Source: an uncultured Faecalibacterium sp. (GTDB lineage Bacteria > Bacillota > Clostridia > Oscillospirales > Ruminococcaceae). From it: a stretch of DNA of 5,359 nucleotides. Numbering within the stretch: position 1 is the stretch's first letter; each line of letters starts with the position of its first letter. Below are positions 1-4,963 of the stretch, one piece after another. The translations under genes and the position numbers were made by a program. The notes under the pieces were generated by a model, which saw only the letters and a list, made by a program, of their open reading frames with translations, was not told the DNA's origin and ran no database searches. Location of the stretch: positions 1 through 5,359 of the forward strand of contig CAKSZM010000094.1 of the NCBI GenBank assembly GCA_934525735.1, given 5' to 3'.

Positions 1-230
1 TGAGCCTGCTTCTTGGTGCCGACGAACAGGATGTCGCCGCCCTCAGCTGCAACTTCCTTCACGTAGTTGTAAGCCTCGTCCAGCTTCTTCACGGTCTTCT
101 GCAGATCGATGATATAGATGCCGTTGCGCTCGGTGAAGATGTACTTCTTCATCTTGGGGTTCCAGCGGCGGGTCTGGTGACCGAAGTGCACACCTGCCTC
201 GAGAAGCTGCTTCATAGAAACGACTGCCAT
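1..230 (-). CDS. rpsB: 30S ribosomal protein S2, N-terminal part (cut by the window edge)
   Basis: Structural protein of the small ribosomal subunit, bound at the head-body junction of the 30S particle. The 76 visible residues start [18 protein letters not shown] and carry the S2 hallmarks: [15 protein letters not shown] (about residues 13-27), [17 protein letters not shown] (29-45) and the beta-strand/loop [11 protein letters not shown] (66-76). The ATG at 228-230 is preceded by GGAGGT (240-245) at 9-base spacing, which fixes the start. The remaining two thirds or so of the protein lie beyond the left edge. In most bacteria tsf (EF-Ts) follows rpsB; that cannot be seen here. The gene has its own promoter and a roughly 120-base structured leader. 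The assignment is very secure. Confidence 0.97.
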   Translation of the reverse strand, partial: MAVVSMKQLLEAGVHFGHQTRRWNPKMKKYIFTERNGIYIIDLQKTVKKLDEAYNYVKEVAAEGGDILFVGTKKQA

Positions 231-240
231 AGTAAAAATA

Positions 241-356
241 CCTCCAGATATTGTTTTGCCTCCGCACACCGTGATCCTGCGCCGTATCGGACGGTGCGGG
301 ACTGCCCTCCACCCTTGTGCAGGGCACAAAAGGGCATAGTGATGCGTGTGTAATGC
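241..356 (-). ncRNA. Structured rpsB leader, candidate S2 autoregulatory RNA
   Basis: The untranslated region between the predicted rpsB transcription start and the RBS folds on paper into two compound hairpins. Promoter-proximal: a 6-bp stem TTGTGC/GCACAA (arms 315-320 and 324-329, 3-base loop), flanked by CCC/GGG (312-314, 332-334), with a competing outer pairing TGCCCT/AGGGCA (303-308, 331-336). RBS-proximal: a 9-bp stem with a 2-base bulge (arms 262-272 and 291-299) enclosing a small CCG-TAT-CGG hairpin (282-290). Ribosomal-protein leaders often bind their own product and repress translation. That function is inferred from position and structure only; no known S2-leader consensus was matched. 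Confidence 0.45.
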
Positions 357-362
357 TTTGTT

Positions 363-391
363 ATAATAACACAAACCCGGGCATGATGCAA
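363..391 (-). promoter_or_regulatory. rpsB promoter (sigma-70 type)
   Basis: Read on the minus strand, TTGCAT (386-391) is separated by 17 bases from TATTAT (363-368). The predicted start near 356 gives a leader of about 125 bases before the rpsB ATG. The -35 box lies about 44 bases downstream of the ltaS-like stop codon, so rpsB is transcribed independently of it. No convincing rho-independent terminator lies between the two genes. Confidence 0.75.
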
Positions 392-434
392 GGGTTTTTC
401 TCTGTTTTTTACAAAGAAAACGTTCTTTTTTCGC

Positions 435-2372
435 TTATTTGCCCGTGTCCACACCGGAAAGCCCTGCAAGCCCCATGGGCCTGAGGGCGTAGCCCTTGCC
501 GAACATCAAGTCGTACTGCAGCAGCCAGTGCTCCTGATTCCAGCGCTGCTGGAACTCGGTGGGCTCCAGCGTGGTGGTGCCGTCGCGGTTCATCACAACG
601 CCGCGGGTGTAAGCCCGGTCGGCCACCCGCAGCTGACGGTTGAGGAACTGGAAGTACAGCGGCTGTTCCAGACCGTAGATATCCATCATCACCGGCGAGA
701 TGTCGTAGGCGGCAATCGTGCCCAGGTCCACCTGCTGCTGGCTGTAGTTGGACCACATGAGCAGCGTGGTCTGGTGCAGGCGCGGGTCGGCGCTGGAATC
801 GCTGGCGTAGCCTGTGGTGGTGAACACATCATAGTTGGAGTCGATGGGGTTGTAGTGGTCGCCCCAGAACACCAGAATGACCGGCTCGTCCACCTGCGAG
901 AAGTATTCCGTCAGCTTGCCCAGCATGGCATCGGCATCACGGACGCCGGTGGCGAAATCTTCCAGTGCGCCCACTGTGCTGGCCTTCAGCCCCGCCGGGT
1001 GCTCCAGCACCTTCACCCGCTCGTCGTCGGGGTAGTTGTCCTTATTATAATTGGTGTGGTTCTGCATGGTGACGGCGTGCAGGAAGATGGGCTCGTCCGA
1101 GGAGGACTTCATCTTCTCGTACTGGCCGATGATCTGGTCTGCCATGGAATCGTCGGTGACAAGGCCGCTCGTCCAGTAGTGTTTCCGGACCTTGGTCACG
1201 CCATGCATGTCTTCCAGACTGATGAAATCATCGAAGCCCAGATTGGGGTAAGCCTTGTCGCGGCTCCAGTATTTTGCCCAGAAGCAATGCACCGCCGCCG
1301 CCTGGTACCCCTTGGCCTTGAGGTAGTTGGGCAGTGCGAACATGGGTTTGGTCACATGCTGCTGGTAGGGCTTGGAACCGCTGGGCAGGAAGGACACCGA
1401 ATAGCCGGTGAGGGCTTCGAACTCCACATCGCAGGTGCCGCCGCCGAAGCTGGGGCTGTAGGCCTGGCCGTAGGCGCTGGTCTGCTGCAGGGCGTGGAGG
1501 TTCTTGGAAACGTCGGTATCAAAGGTGATGCCGTACTGTTCCAGCTCGGAAACATCCCAGTAGGACTCGTCCATCACATAGATGATGGTGGGGTCCTTCT
1601 TCTGCTCGTCTTTAGGGGTGGTGGCGGCGTAGCTGGTGGGATACAGGGGGCTTGTGGAGAACTTCTGGCTCTCGTCCACATTTTTCAGCAGATCATCCAC
1701 GGTTTCTTCCGAGTAGTTGTCCGGCTTGTCGATCTCCAGATTGGACAGGTTAGTCATAAAGCCGGTGACAACACCATAGTAGCGGTAATAGCGATCCTGC
1801 ATCCATGCGTCCGGCACGATGCCCATGGCCTGCGTAACGGCAGGCCGCAGGTACACGCCGAAGATCAGCAGGCACAGCGCTGCAGCCGTTGCGGCACTGC
1901 CCGCCAGCCGGGGCAGCCAGCGCTGCTTGTGCCGGCCTTTATAAAGGAAGAAGCTGCCCGCCGTCAGCACCAGCACGATGATGATGGTCACGACCATGCT
2001 GGTCTGGACCTTGATGCCGGCCGCCGAGGCCACGCCTGCAGCCTCCGACACCTGCGCCAGATCCCACGGCAAAAACGGCTCACCCCGCAGCTGCATGGTG
2101 TAGAAGTTCACGGCGCAGGGCGCGCAGCCCAGAACCGCCATGCCCAGCGTGGACAGCGGCGGGAACCGGAAGATCCAGTCCAGCAGCAGCCACACCAGAA
2201 ACAGCATCAGCCATGCCAGAAGGTAGGCCGGTGCGTGGGGGAAGATGAAACTTGTAAAGACGTCTGCGCCCAGACTCCCGCGGGCAATCCACTCGCCCAG
2301 CAGCAGCACGATCAGCGATGCCGCCGCGGGGAAGATCATCCGCAGAGTCAGAAGCGGTTTTGGAGTTTTCAT
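435..2372 (-). CDS. LtaS-family membrane sulfatase-fold enzyme (lipoteichoic acid synthase / phosphoglycerol transferase type)
   Basis: 645-residue polytopic enzyme of the alkaline-phosphatase/sulfatase superfamily. Family members move glycerol-phosphate from phosphatidylglycerol onto a growing lipoteichoic acid or related polymer outside the membrane, using Mn2+. Five hydrophobic segments (about residues 13-32, 49-70, 75-91, 124-144 and 156-176) precede an extracellular catalytic domain (about 258-600), the usual LtaS architecture. Catalytic landmarks: IIYVMDESYWD with metal ligand Glu269; GGGTCDVEFEALTGYS with nucleophile Thr313; VTMQNHTNY with His439; FWGDHYNP with Asp505/His506. These match the order of S. 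aureus E255, T300, H416 and D475/H476. The ATG at 2370-2372 is chosen because AAAGGA (2382-2387) sits 9 bases upstream; an ATG ten codons earlier lacks a good RBS. It has its own promoter. Whether the product is true LTA or another polyglycerol-phosphate is not decidable from the sequence. Confidence 0.9.
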   Translation of the reverse strand: MKTPKPLLTLRMIFPAAASLIVLLLGEWIARGSLGADVFTSFIFPHAPAYLLAWLMLFLVWLLLDWIFRFPPLSTLGMAVLGCAPCAVNFYTMQLRGEPFLPWDLAQVSEAAGVASAAGIKVQTSMVVTIIIVLVLTAGSFFLYKGRHKQRWLPRLAGSAATAAALCLLIFGVYLRPAVTQAMGIVPDAWMQDRYYRYYGVVTGFMTNLSNLEIDKPDNYSEETVDDLLKNVDESQKFSTSPLYPTSYAATTPKDEQKKDPTIIYVMDESYWDVSELEQYGITFDTDVSKNLHALQQTSAYGQAYSPSFGGGTCDVEFEALTGYSVSFLPSGSKPYQQHVTKPMFALPNYLKAKGYQAAAVHCFWAKYWSRDKAYPNLGFDDFISLEDMHGVTKVRKHYWTSGLVTDDSMADQIIGQYEKMKSSSDEPIFLHAVTMQNHTNYNKDNYPDDERVKVLEHPAGLKASTVGALEDFATGVRDADAMLGKLTEYFSQVDEPVILVFWGDHYNPIDSNYDVFTTTGYASDSSADPRLHQTTLLMWSNYSQQQVDLGTIAAYDISPVMMDIYGLEQPLYFQFLNRQLRVADRAYTRGVVMNRDGTTTLEPTEFQQRWNQEHWLLQYDLMFGKGYALRPMGLAGLSGVDTGK

Positions 2373-2381
2373 GGATCCGAT

Positions 2382-2389
2382 TCCTTTCC
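2382..2389 (-). promoter_or_regulatory. Start-deciding RBS of the LtaS-family gene
   Basis: Minus-strand GGAAAGGA lies 9 bases before the ATG at 2370-2372. The alternative upstream in-frame ATG (2400-2402) has only a weak purine stretch before it, so the shorter 645-residue protein beginning MKTPKPLLTL is preferred. Confidence 0.7.
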
Positions 2390-2446
2390 GTATCTCAAAC
2401 ATGCATTTTACGTTCTCTGTACTTTTTGCACAATCCTTCTGCGATT

Positions 2447-2474
2447 ATTATAGTCACTTTTCTGAAAAAGTCCA
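2447..2474 (-). promoter_or_regulatory. Promoter of the LtaS-family gene
   Basis: On the minus strand, a perfect TATAAT (2447-2452) is preceded by TGGACT (2469-2474, 4 of 6 to TTGACA) with a 16-base spacer. It lies about 20 bases past the stop codon of the upstream YlmC-like gene. No clear terminator separates the two genes, so read-through transcription is also possible. Confidence 0.65.
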
Positions 2475-2494
2475 CCCCTGACACCGCAAAAATT

Positions 2495-2791
2495 TTACAG
2501 ATGCAGTTTTGCCCGCAGCTTCTGCCAGAAGTCCGGCTTTTGCGCAGGCGGCGGCTCGGGCAGAGCCGTGTGCACCAGAACGGCATCCTCGCCGATGATC
2601 CCGATCTCCTGCCACGGAATCACGAGATCCTCGTCCCGGCCCAGCAGACCGAACAGCTTTGGACGCCCCAGCAGGATCAGGCTCTGCAGCCGTGCCGTGG
2701 CAGGGTCGAACGCGAGGTCGTCCGCCCGGCCGAGACAGACCCCTTTTTCCTGCTGAACGACCTCTTTTGCACACAGTTCCCGGATGGTCAC
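2495..2791 (-). CDS. YlmC/YmxH-family PRC-barrel protein
   Basis: 98-residue protein made mostly of one PRC-barrel domain (about residues 2-75). Family signatures are visible: TIRELCAKEVVQ at the start, KGVCLGRADDLAFDP (16-30), ATARLQSLILLGRPK (31-45) and the strongly conserved EDLVIPWQEIGIIGEDAVLV (54-73). A Pro-rich linker (about 78-86) and a basic tail (87-98) extend beyond the usual domain length. In Bacillus and clostridia these proteins are annotated as YlmC/YmxH sporulation-linked; their biochemical role is not established. The start is taken as GTG at 2789-2791, directly before the first family residue, with GGGGAG 7 bases upstream. The 18 extra residues available from an earlier ATG do not resemble the family. 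The gene is divergent from the HAD gene. Confidence 0.8.
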   Translation of the reverse strand: MTIRELCAKEVVQQEKGVCLGRADDLAFDPATARLQSLILLGRPKLFGLLGRDEDLVIPWQEIGIIGEDAVLVHTALPEPPPAQKPDFWQKLRAKLHL

Positions 2792-2794
2792 AGG

Positions 2795-2804
2795 CCCTCT
2801 CCCC
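2795..2804 (-). promoter_or_regulatory. RBS deciding the GTG start of the YlmC-like gene
   Basis: Minus-strand GGGGAGAGGG precedes the GTG at 2789-2791; its GGGGAG part (2799-2804) is 7 bases from the start codon. This, plus domain alignment, supports the GTG over the ATG further upstream. Confidence 0.6.
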
Positions 2805-2816
2805 TTTCTGCCACAG

Positions 2817-2845
2817 CCTATGCCCGCGTGCCGCCGGATATGCAA
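2817..2845 (-). promoter_or_regulatory. Possible weak promoter of the YlmC-like gene
   Basis: Minus-strand TTGCAT (2840-2845), 17 bases, then CATAGG (2817-2822). The -35 equals that of rpsB but the -10 matches TATAAT at only three positions. It is back-to-back with the plus-strand HAD promoter. An alternative sigma factor could be involved, but nothing here decides that. Confidence 0.3.
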
Positions 2846-2851
2846 AAACAG

Positions 2852-2881
2852 TGGAAACCGGTGCGCCGGTTGTGCTATACT
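2852..2881 (+). promoter_or_regulatory. HAD-gene promoter with extended -10
   Basis: TGGAAA (2852-2857) and TATACT (2876-2881) are 18 bases apart, with a TG-N extended -10 (2873-2875). The predicted start is near 2888. A perfect 6-4-6 dyad fills most of the spacer and an 8-2-8 dyad spans the start region; both are listed separately. Confidence 0.65.
2856..2871. repeat. Perfect inverted repeat inside the HAD promoter spacer
   Basis: AACCGGTGCGCCGGTT is a perfect 6-bp dyad with a 4-base centre, lying between the -35 and -10 boxes. Spacer dyads are typical of MerR-type activators and of repressor operators. The function is inferred from position only. Confidence 0.5.
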
Positions 2882-2899
2882 GTAGGGGTAAACCCTTAC
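2882..2899. repeat. Inverted repeat at the HAD transcription start
   Basis: GTAGGGGTAAACCCTTAC is an 8-2-8 dyad with one G/T mismatch (G-U if transcribed), covering the predicted start of transcription. It could be a second operator site. As RNA it would be a short 5' hairpin only if transcription starts before about 2884. Confidence 0.4.
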
Positions 2900-2922
2900 C
2901 TGAGAATCGAGGATCTTTATTT

Positions 2923-3537
2923 ATGTATAAAAGCATTATTTTTGATATCGGCGGCGTGATGATCGACTTTGACCCAAAGGGGTATCTGGTGGATCGGCTG
3001 TGCAGCGCCAAAACTGAGGAAACGGTCTACGGCCTGACCTTCGGCAGTGAAGAGTGGAAAAAGCTGGACGCCGGGCTGATCTCCCGCTTTGAGGGCAACC
3101 ACATCATGCTGGAAAAGGCCCGCGCCGCAGGCTGCGAGTTTGAGGTGCAGGGCGTACTGGACGACTGGACCCATATCCTGCGCCCCCGCCACAAGATGCA
3201 GGAGCTGGTGCGGCGGTTGAAGAACCACGGTTACTGCGTCTACTACCTGACCAACATGCCGCAGGACATCTTTGAGCTGCTGGAGCAGCGCGGCACCTTT
3301 GAGCGGTTTGACGGCGGCGTGGCCTCCTGCGAGGTGCACATCAACAAGCCCGACCCCCGCATTTATCAGGCACTGCTGGACAAATACAGCCTGAAGGCTG
3401 AGGAATGCGTGTTCATCGATGACAATCTGGCCAACGTGCAGGCCGCCTTTTCCATGGGCTTTGCCGGTGTCCAGATGAAGGACAGCGTAGGCACCCTGAT
3501 CCGCAGCCTTGCCACCTGCAACGTCGCGTTGCGCTGA
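2923..3537 (+). CDS. HAD-superfamily hydrolase, subfamily IA (YihX-like)
   Basis: 204-residue cytoplasmic phosphatase-type hydrolase. HAD motifs in order: motif I FDIGGVMIDFDP (Asp8 nucleophile), an alpha-helical cap region (about 15-90), motif II YYLTNMP (Thr110), motif III INKPDPRIYQ (Lys142), and motif IV CVFIDDNLANVQAA (Asp166/Asp167). Layout and length fit the YihX/'HAD-IA variant 3' group, which includes E. coli alpha-D-glucose-1-phosphate phosphatase. The real substrate cannot be read from sequence. The second acid of the usual DxD motif is Gly10 here (D-I-G), as in YihX-type proteins. The start is ATG 2923 with GAGGA (2909-2913) upstream; a longer in-frame extension back to 2659 runs antisense through the YlmC-like gene and is rejected. 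It is the only plus-strand gene, monocistronic, ended by a strong terminator. Confidence 0.88.
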   Translation: MYKSIIFDIGGVMIDFDPKGYLVDRLCSAKTEETVYGLTFGSEEWKKLDAGLISRFEGNHIMLEKARAAGCEFEVQGVLDDWTHILRPRHKMQELVRRLKNHGYCVYYLTNMPQDIFELLEQRGTFERFDGGVASCEVHINKPDPRIYQALLDKYSLKAEECVFIDDNLANVQAAFSMGFAGVQMKDSVGTLIRSLATCNVALR

Positions 3538-3552
3538 AACAGCCATACACCG

Positions 3553-3602
3553 CAGCAGCCCCCGCCGGGACAAACCGTCCGGCGGGGGCTGCTGGCGTTT
3601 TT
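3553..3602 (+). terminator. Strong rho-independent terminator after the HAD gene
   Basis: Arms CAGCAGCCCCCGCCGGGAC (from 3553) and GTCCGGCGGGGGCTGCTG (to 3594) give an approximately 18-bp stem with one bulged G and a 5-base loop, followed by GCG and a T5 tract (3598-3602). On the minus strand the stem lies just past the DUF1540 stop but has no T tract after it, so it is directional for plus-strand transcription, although the stem could protect the 3' end of the converging mRNA. Confidence 0.9.
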
Positions 3603-3609
3603 CAGGGCT

Positions 3610-3768
3610 TCACTTTTTCTCGTAGCTCTGGCAGTAGTGCGGGGTCTCCACCTGCTGAGAACTGCAGGTGCACTGCTCGGTCACCTTGATCTGGGGCAGG
3701 TCGCACTTGCAGCCGCCCACGTTGTGGCAGCACTCGCAGACATCACAGGTCACGCCGATGTTTTCCAT
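3610..3768 (-). CDS. DUF1540-family Cys-rich small protein
   Basis: 52-residue protein with nine cysteines (positions 8, 11, 13, 14, 20, 22, 33, 35, 46). The N-terminal block IGVTCDVCECCHNVGGCKCD followed by LPQIKVTEQ, and the C-terminal TPHYCQSYEKK, are the DUF1540 pattern (I-x-C-x-V-x-x-C ... C-x-x-x-x-I-x-V ... T-x-C-x-S-[FY]). The family is common in clostridia, its function is unknown, and metal binding through the cysteines is plausible but inferred. The start is ATG 3766-3768 with GAGGTGAT upstream; an earlier in-frame ATG would add 13 residues without family similarity. It follows the YgbA-like gene by 58 bases with no visible promoter or terminator between, so it is probably the last gene of that operon. 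Confidence 0.82.
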   Translation of the reverse strand: MENIGVTCDVCECCHNVGGCKCDLPQIKVTEQCTCSSQQVETPHYCQSYEKK

Positions 3769-3772
3769 GTTT

Positions 3773-3780
3773 ATCACCTC
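3773..3780 (-). promoter_or_regulatory. RBS deciding the DUF1540 start
   Basis: Minus-strand GAGGTGAT ends 4 bases before the ATG at 3766-3768 and closely matches the anti-Shine-Dalgarno complement. It favours the 52-residue form. Confidence 0.75.
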
Positions 3781-3826
3781 TCTGCTCCCAGTATGGCCGG
3801 GGCGCAAGGGCTTTATGCTGGAAAAT

Positions 3827-4183
3827 TCAGCCAGCGCGCTTTGCTTCGCATTTTGATTTCAGGGTGACAGCCACGTGCTTTACCGAAAGCACCGGGTGCA
3901 CCGGCAGCATCCGCGGGCCTGCCCAGCGCATGACCATGCGGATCTTCTCCCGCATGGCGGGCTGATAACAGTGCACCTTGCAGGCGGAACAGAAGCTCTT
4001 CGTCTCCATGAAGGGGCAGCGGTCGATGCGGGCCAGCGCATAATCGTTGAGGGCGCGGCAATCCGGGCAGAGGGTGCCTTTGGGCATTTTGTGCTGCTTG
4101 CGGCAGTACAGCGCGATCATCTCGCTGACCAGCAGCTTTTCGTCTGCGCGTTTTTTATCCAGATTTTTCGGGGTATCCTGCAT
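3827..4183 (-). CDS. YgbA-like 'nitrous oxide-stimulated promoter' family protein
   Basis: 118-residue soluble protein. It shows the family pattern clearly: ALYCRKQH (24-31), LCPDCRALNDYALARIDRCPF (38-58), FCSACKVHCYQPAMREKIR (64-82) and MRWAGPRMLPVHPVLSVKH (85-103). Eight cysteines (27, 39, 42, 56, 65, 68, 72, 112) include two CxxC pairs, suggesting metal or Fe-S binding; this is inferred. In E. coli ygbA is a nitric-oxide-inducible NsrR-regulon member of poorly defined biochemical role. The start ATG (4181-4183) has a perfect AGGAGG (4192-4197) 8 bases upstream. The start overlaps the 3' end of a possible small ORF by 29 bases. A DUF1540 gene follows, and the operon leader shares a regulatory element with the flavodoxin gene. 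Confidence 0.87.
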   Translation of the reverse strand: MQDTPKNLDKKRADEKLLVSEMIALYCRKQHKMPKGTLCPDCRALNDYALARIDRCPFMETKSFCSACKVHCYQPAMREKIRMVMRWAGPRMLPVHPVLSVKHVAVTLKSKCEAKRAG

Positions 4184-4307
4184 GGGACGGGCCTCCTGTA
4201 TTGTTTGTTATTCTTTTTTTACGGCCCGACCGGATCGCCACACGGCGCACCGCACCGCGCAGGATCGCAAAGCCTACCGTAACACCAATTGCTGCAACCA
4301 CTGCCAT
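4155..4307 (-). CDS. Possible small single-pass membrane protein upstream of the YgbA-like gene
   Basis: 50-residue ORF. Residues 1-20 (MAVVAAIGVTVGFAILRGAV) form one hydrophobic helix, followed by a strongly basic stretch RRVAIRSGRKKR (21-32), so the basic side would face the cytoplasm. The ATG at 4305-4307 has AGGCGG (4313-4318) 5 bases upstream. The first 31 or so codons look coding (GC-rich third positions). The tail reads like intergenic DNA and contains the RBS of the next gene. An A7 run in coding sense (4214-4220) lies at the border: one base fewer would end the protein at GAA-TAA with 32 residues. No family is recognised. FeoB-associated small membrane proteins have a similar build but usually carry a Cys-rich tail, which is absent here. 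It could be non-coding leader. Confidence 0.4.
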   Translation of the reverse strand: MAVVAAIGVTVGFAILRGAVRRVAIRSGRKKRITNNTGGPSHAGYPEKSG

Positions 4308-4312
4308 ATCCA

Positions 4313-4337
4313 CCGCCTTTTTGAAAAACAAAAGCGG
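4313..4337 (-). promoter_or_regulatory. Hairpin that would hide the small-ORF RBS
   Basis: CCGC (minus strand, 4334-4337) can pair with GCGG (4313-4316), extended by U-A and G-U pairs, which buries the AGGCGG ribosome binding site. The same CCGC is used by the terminator-like stem upstream, so the two folds exclude each other. Confidence 0.3.
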
Positions 4338-4375
4338 CACGGGCCGGGCTGTTGTCTGCCCGTCTCCCCTGCCGC
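4324..4375 (-). terminator. Terminator-like hairpin in the YgbA-operon leader
   Basis: On the minus strand, GCGGC (4371-4375) pairs with GCCGC (4334-4338) and ACGGGC (4358-4363) with GCCCGT (4339-4344), with a one-sided 7-base internal loop and a 13-base apical loop. TTTTGTTTTT (4324-4333) follows directly. This would end transcripts about 140 bases after the predicted start and 17 bases before the small ORF, so it could be an attenuator or the end of a stand-alone RNA. The internal loop makes it weaker than the HAD terminator. Confidence 0.5.
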
Positions 4376-4414
4376 CGTGTGATACGATCTTCCTGCAGAA
4401 GGGCTGCGTTTTCC

Positions 4415-4467
4415 GCAAAGTTAGCATCCGCTAACTTTGCATCCTATGAAAATGCCGTCCAGCGGCA
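4415..4467 (-). promoter_or_regulatory. Shared leader element, copy A (YgbA operon)
   Basis: As transcribed: a TGCCG/CGGCA hairpin (arms 4463-4467 and 4453-4457), then GCATTTTCAT (4446-4455), 9 bases, then AGTTAG-N6-CTAACT (4419-4436). The last part sits in a perfect 11-bp hairpin, GCAAAGTTAGC / GCTAACTTTGC (4415-4425, 4430-4440) with a 4-base loop. The same arrangement with identical 9-base spacing occurs in the flavodoxin leader. Two readings are possible: operator for a dimeric regulator placed downstream of the start, or a cis-acting RNA. The regulator or ligand is unknown. Confidence 0.6.
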
Positions 4468-4473
4468 GTTCAT

Positions 4474-4502
4474 AGTTTAACGCAGCAAACTCTTTTTGTC
4501 AA
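4474..4502 (-). promoter_or_regulatory. Promoter of the small ORF / YgbA / DUF1540 operon
   Basis: On the minus strand, a perfect TTGACA (4497-4502) is 17 bases from TAAACT (4474-4479). The predicted start is near 4467, giving a leader of about 160 bases before the small ORF and about 285 before the YgbA-like gene. It begins 16 bases past the flavodoxin stop. No separate flavodoxin terminator is visible, so some read-through from flavodoxin is possible. Confidence 0.8.
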
Positions 4503-4517
4503 GAGCCGGTCTGCCTG

Positions 4518-4934
4518 TTACCATGCAGCCAGGTCCGCGCCCAGCTTGCGGCAGGCTGCCTGCACGTCATCGTCCGGAGCTTCGTTGCAGATCAGTCCTT
4601 CGCCGTTCAGCACCTGTGCGCCGTCGCCCTGCACGCGCTCCACCCAGTCGCGCATCCACTGGCCGTCGCCCCAGCCGTAAGAGCCGAACAGGGCGACCTT
4701 TTTGCCGTTGAGGGAGCCTTCCAGATCCGAGAACATCGGCTCGAACTCGCTCTCCTCCAGCTGCTCGGCGCCCATGGCGGGGCAGCCGAAGGCCACTGCG
4801 TCAAATTCTGCCAGCTTGGCGGCGTTCATCTCGCTGCAGGGTACGATGGTGCCGTTTGCGCCCTCTGCCACACAGTTTGCCATGGTTTCAGTGTTGCCGG
4901 TTGCGCTCCAGAATACAACTGCTACTTTGCTCAT
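4518..4934 (-). CDS. Short-chain flavodoxin (FMN electron carrier)
   Basis: 138-residue soluble FMN protein, the normal size for clostridial short-chain flavodoxins. The phosphate-binding loop is SATGNTE (10-16). The first isoalloxazine loop GCPAMGAEQLEESEFEP (50-66) has Met54, and the second, FGSYGWGDGQWMRDW (83-97), has Trp88 positioned like the stacking Trp of Clostridium beijerinckii flavodoxin. It carries low-potential electrons in place of ferredoxin, typically when iron is scarce. The ATG (4932-4934) has AGAGGT (4944-4949) 9 bases upstream. It has its own promoter and a leader of about 110 bases carrying copy B of the shared element. The same element precedes the downstream YgbA operon, suggesting co-regulation. 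Confidence 0.95.
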   Translation of the reverse strand: MSKVAVVFWSATGNTETMANCVAEGANGTIVPCSEMNAAKLAEFDAVAFGCPAMGAEQLEESEFEPMFSDLEGSLNGKKVALFGSYGWGDGQWMRDWVERVQGDGAQVLNGEGLICNEAPDDDVQAACRKLGADLAAW

Positions 4935-4963
4935 AAAAGATCGACCTCTCTCAAATCAAATTT

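Noticed and set aside
212..469. 85-residue minus-strand frame across the rpsB leader
   Set aside because: It covers the rpsB promoter and leader hairpins, has no RBS or similarity, and ends inside rpsB in another frame.
2373..2402. Ten-residue upstream start for the LtaS-family protein
   Set aside because: Its ATG lacks a convincing RBS, and the sequence before the inner ATG is itself a good Shine-Dalgarno.
528..2453. 641-residue plus-strand open frame
   Set aside because: It is antisense to the LtaS-family gene. Its translation is His/Val/Gly/Gln-rich with no domain, the usual mirror of a GC-rich codon pattern, while the minus strand has complete LtaS catalytic motifs.
2659..2922. N-terminal extension of the HAD protein to 292 residues
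   Set aside because: The extension runs antisense through the YlmC-like gene and crosses the HAD promoter. HAD motif I starts immediately after ATG 2923, which has a good RBS.
2917..3573. 218-residue minus-strand frame opposite the HAD gene
   Set aside because: Antisense shadow; no recognisable domain and no RBS. The plus strand holds all four HAD motifs.
3875..4282. Plus-strand frame opposite the YgbA-like gene
   Set aside because: Antisense shadow with no domain; the minus-strand frame matches the YgbA family throughout.
4444..4475. CTATGAA/TTCATAG outer stem of copy A as an RNA helix
   Set aside because: One arm overlaps the -10 box, so it would not be transcribed from the predicted promoter. 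It could only matter as DNA or in read-through RNA, so it is not counted as firm support.
4490..4505. CTCTT...AAGAG inverted repeat over the -35 box of the YgbA-operon promoter
   Set aside because: Short 5-bp arms formed largely by the TTGACA plus A-run context; likely chance.
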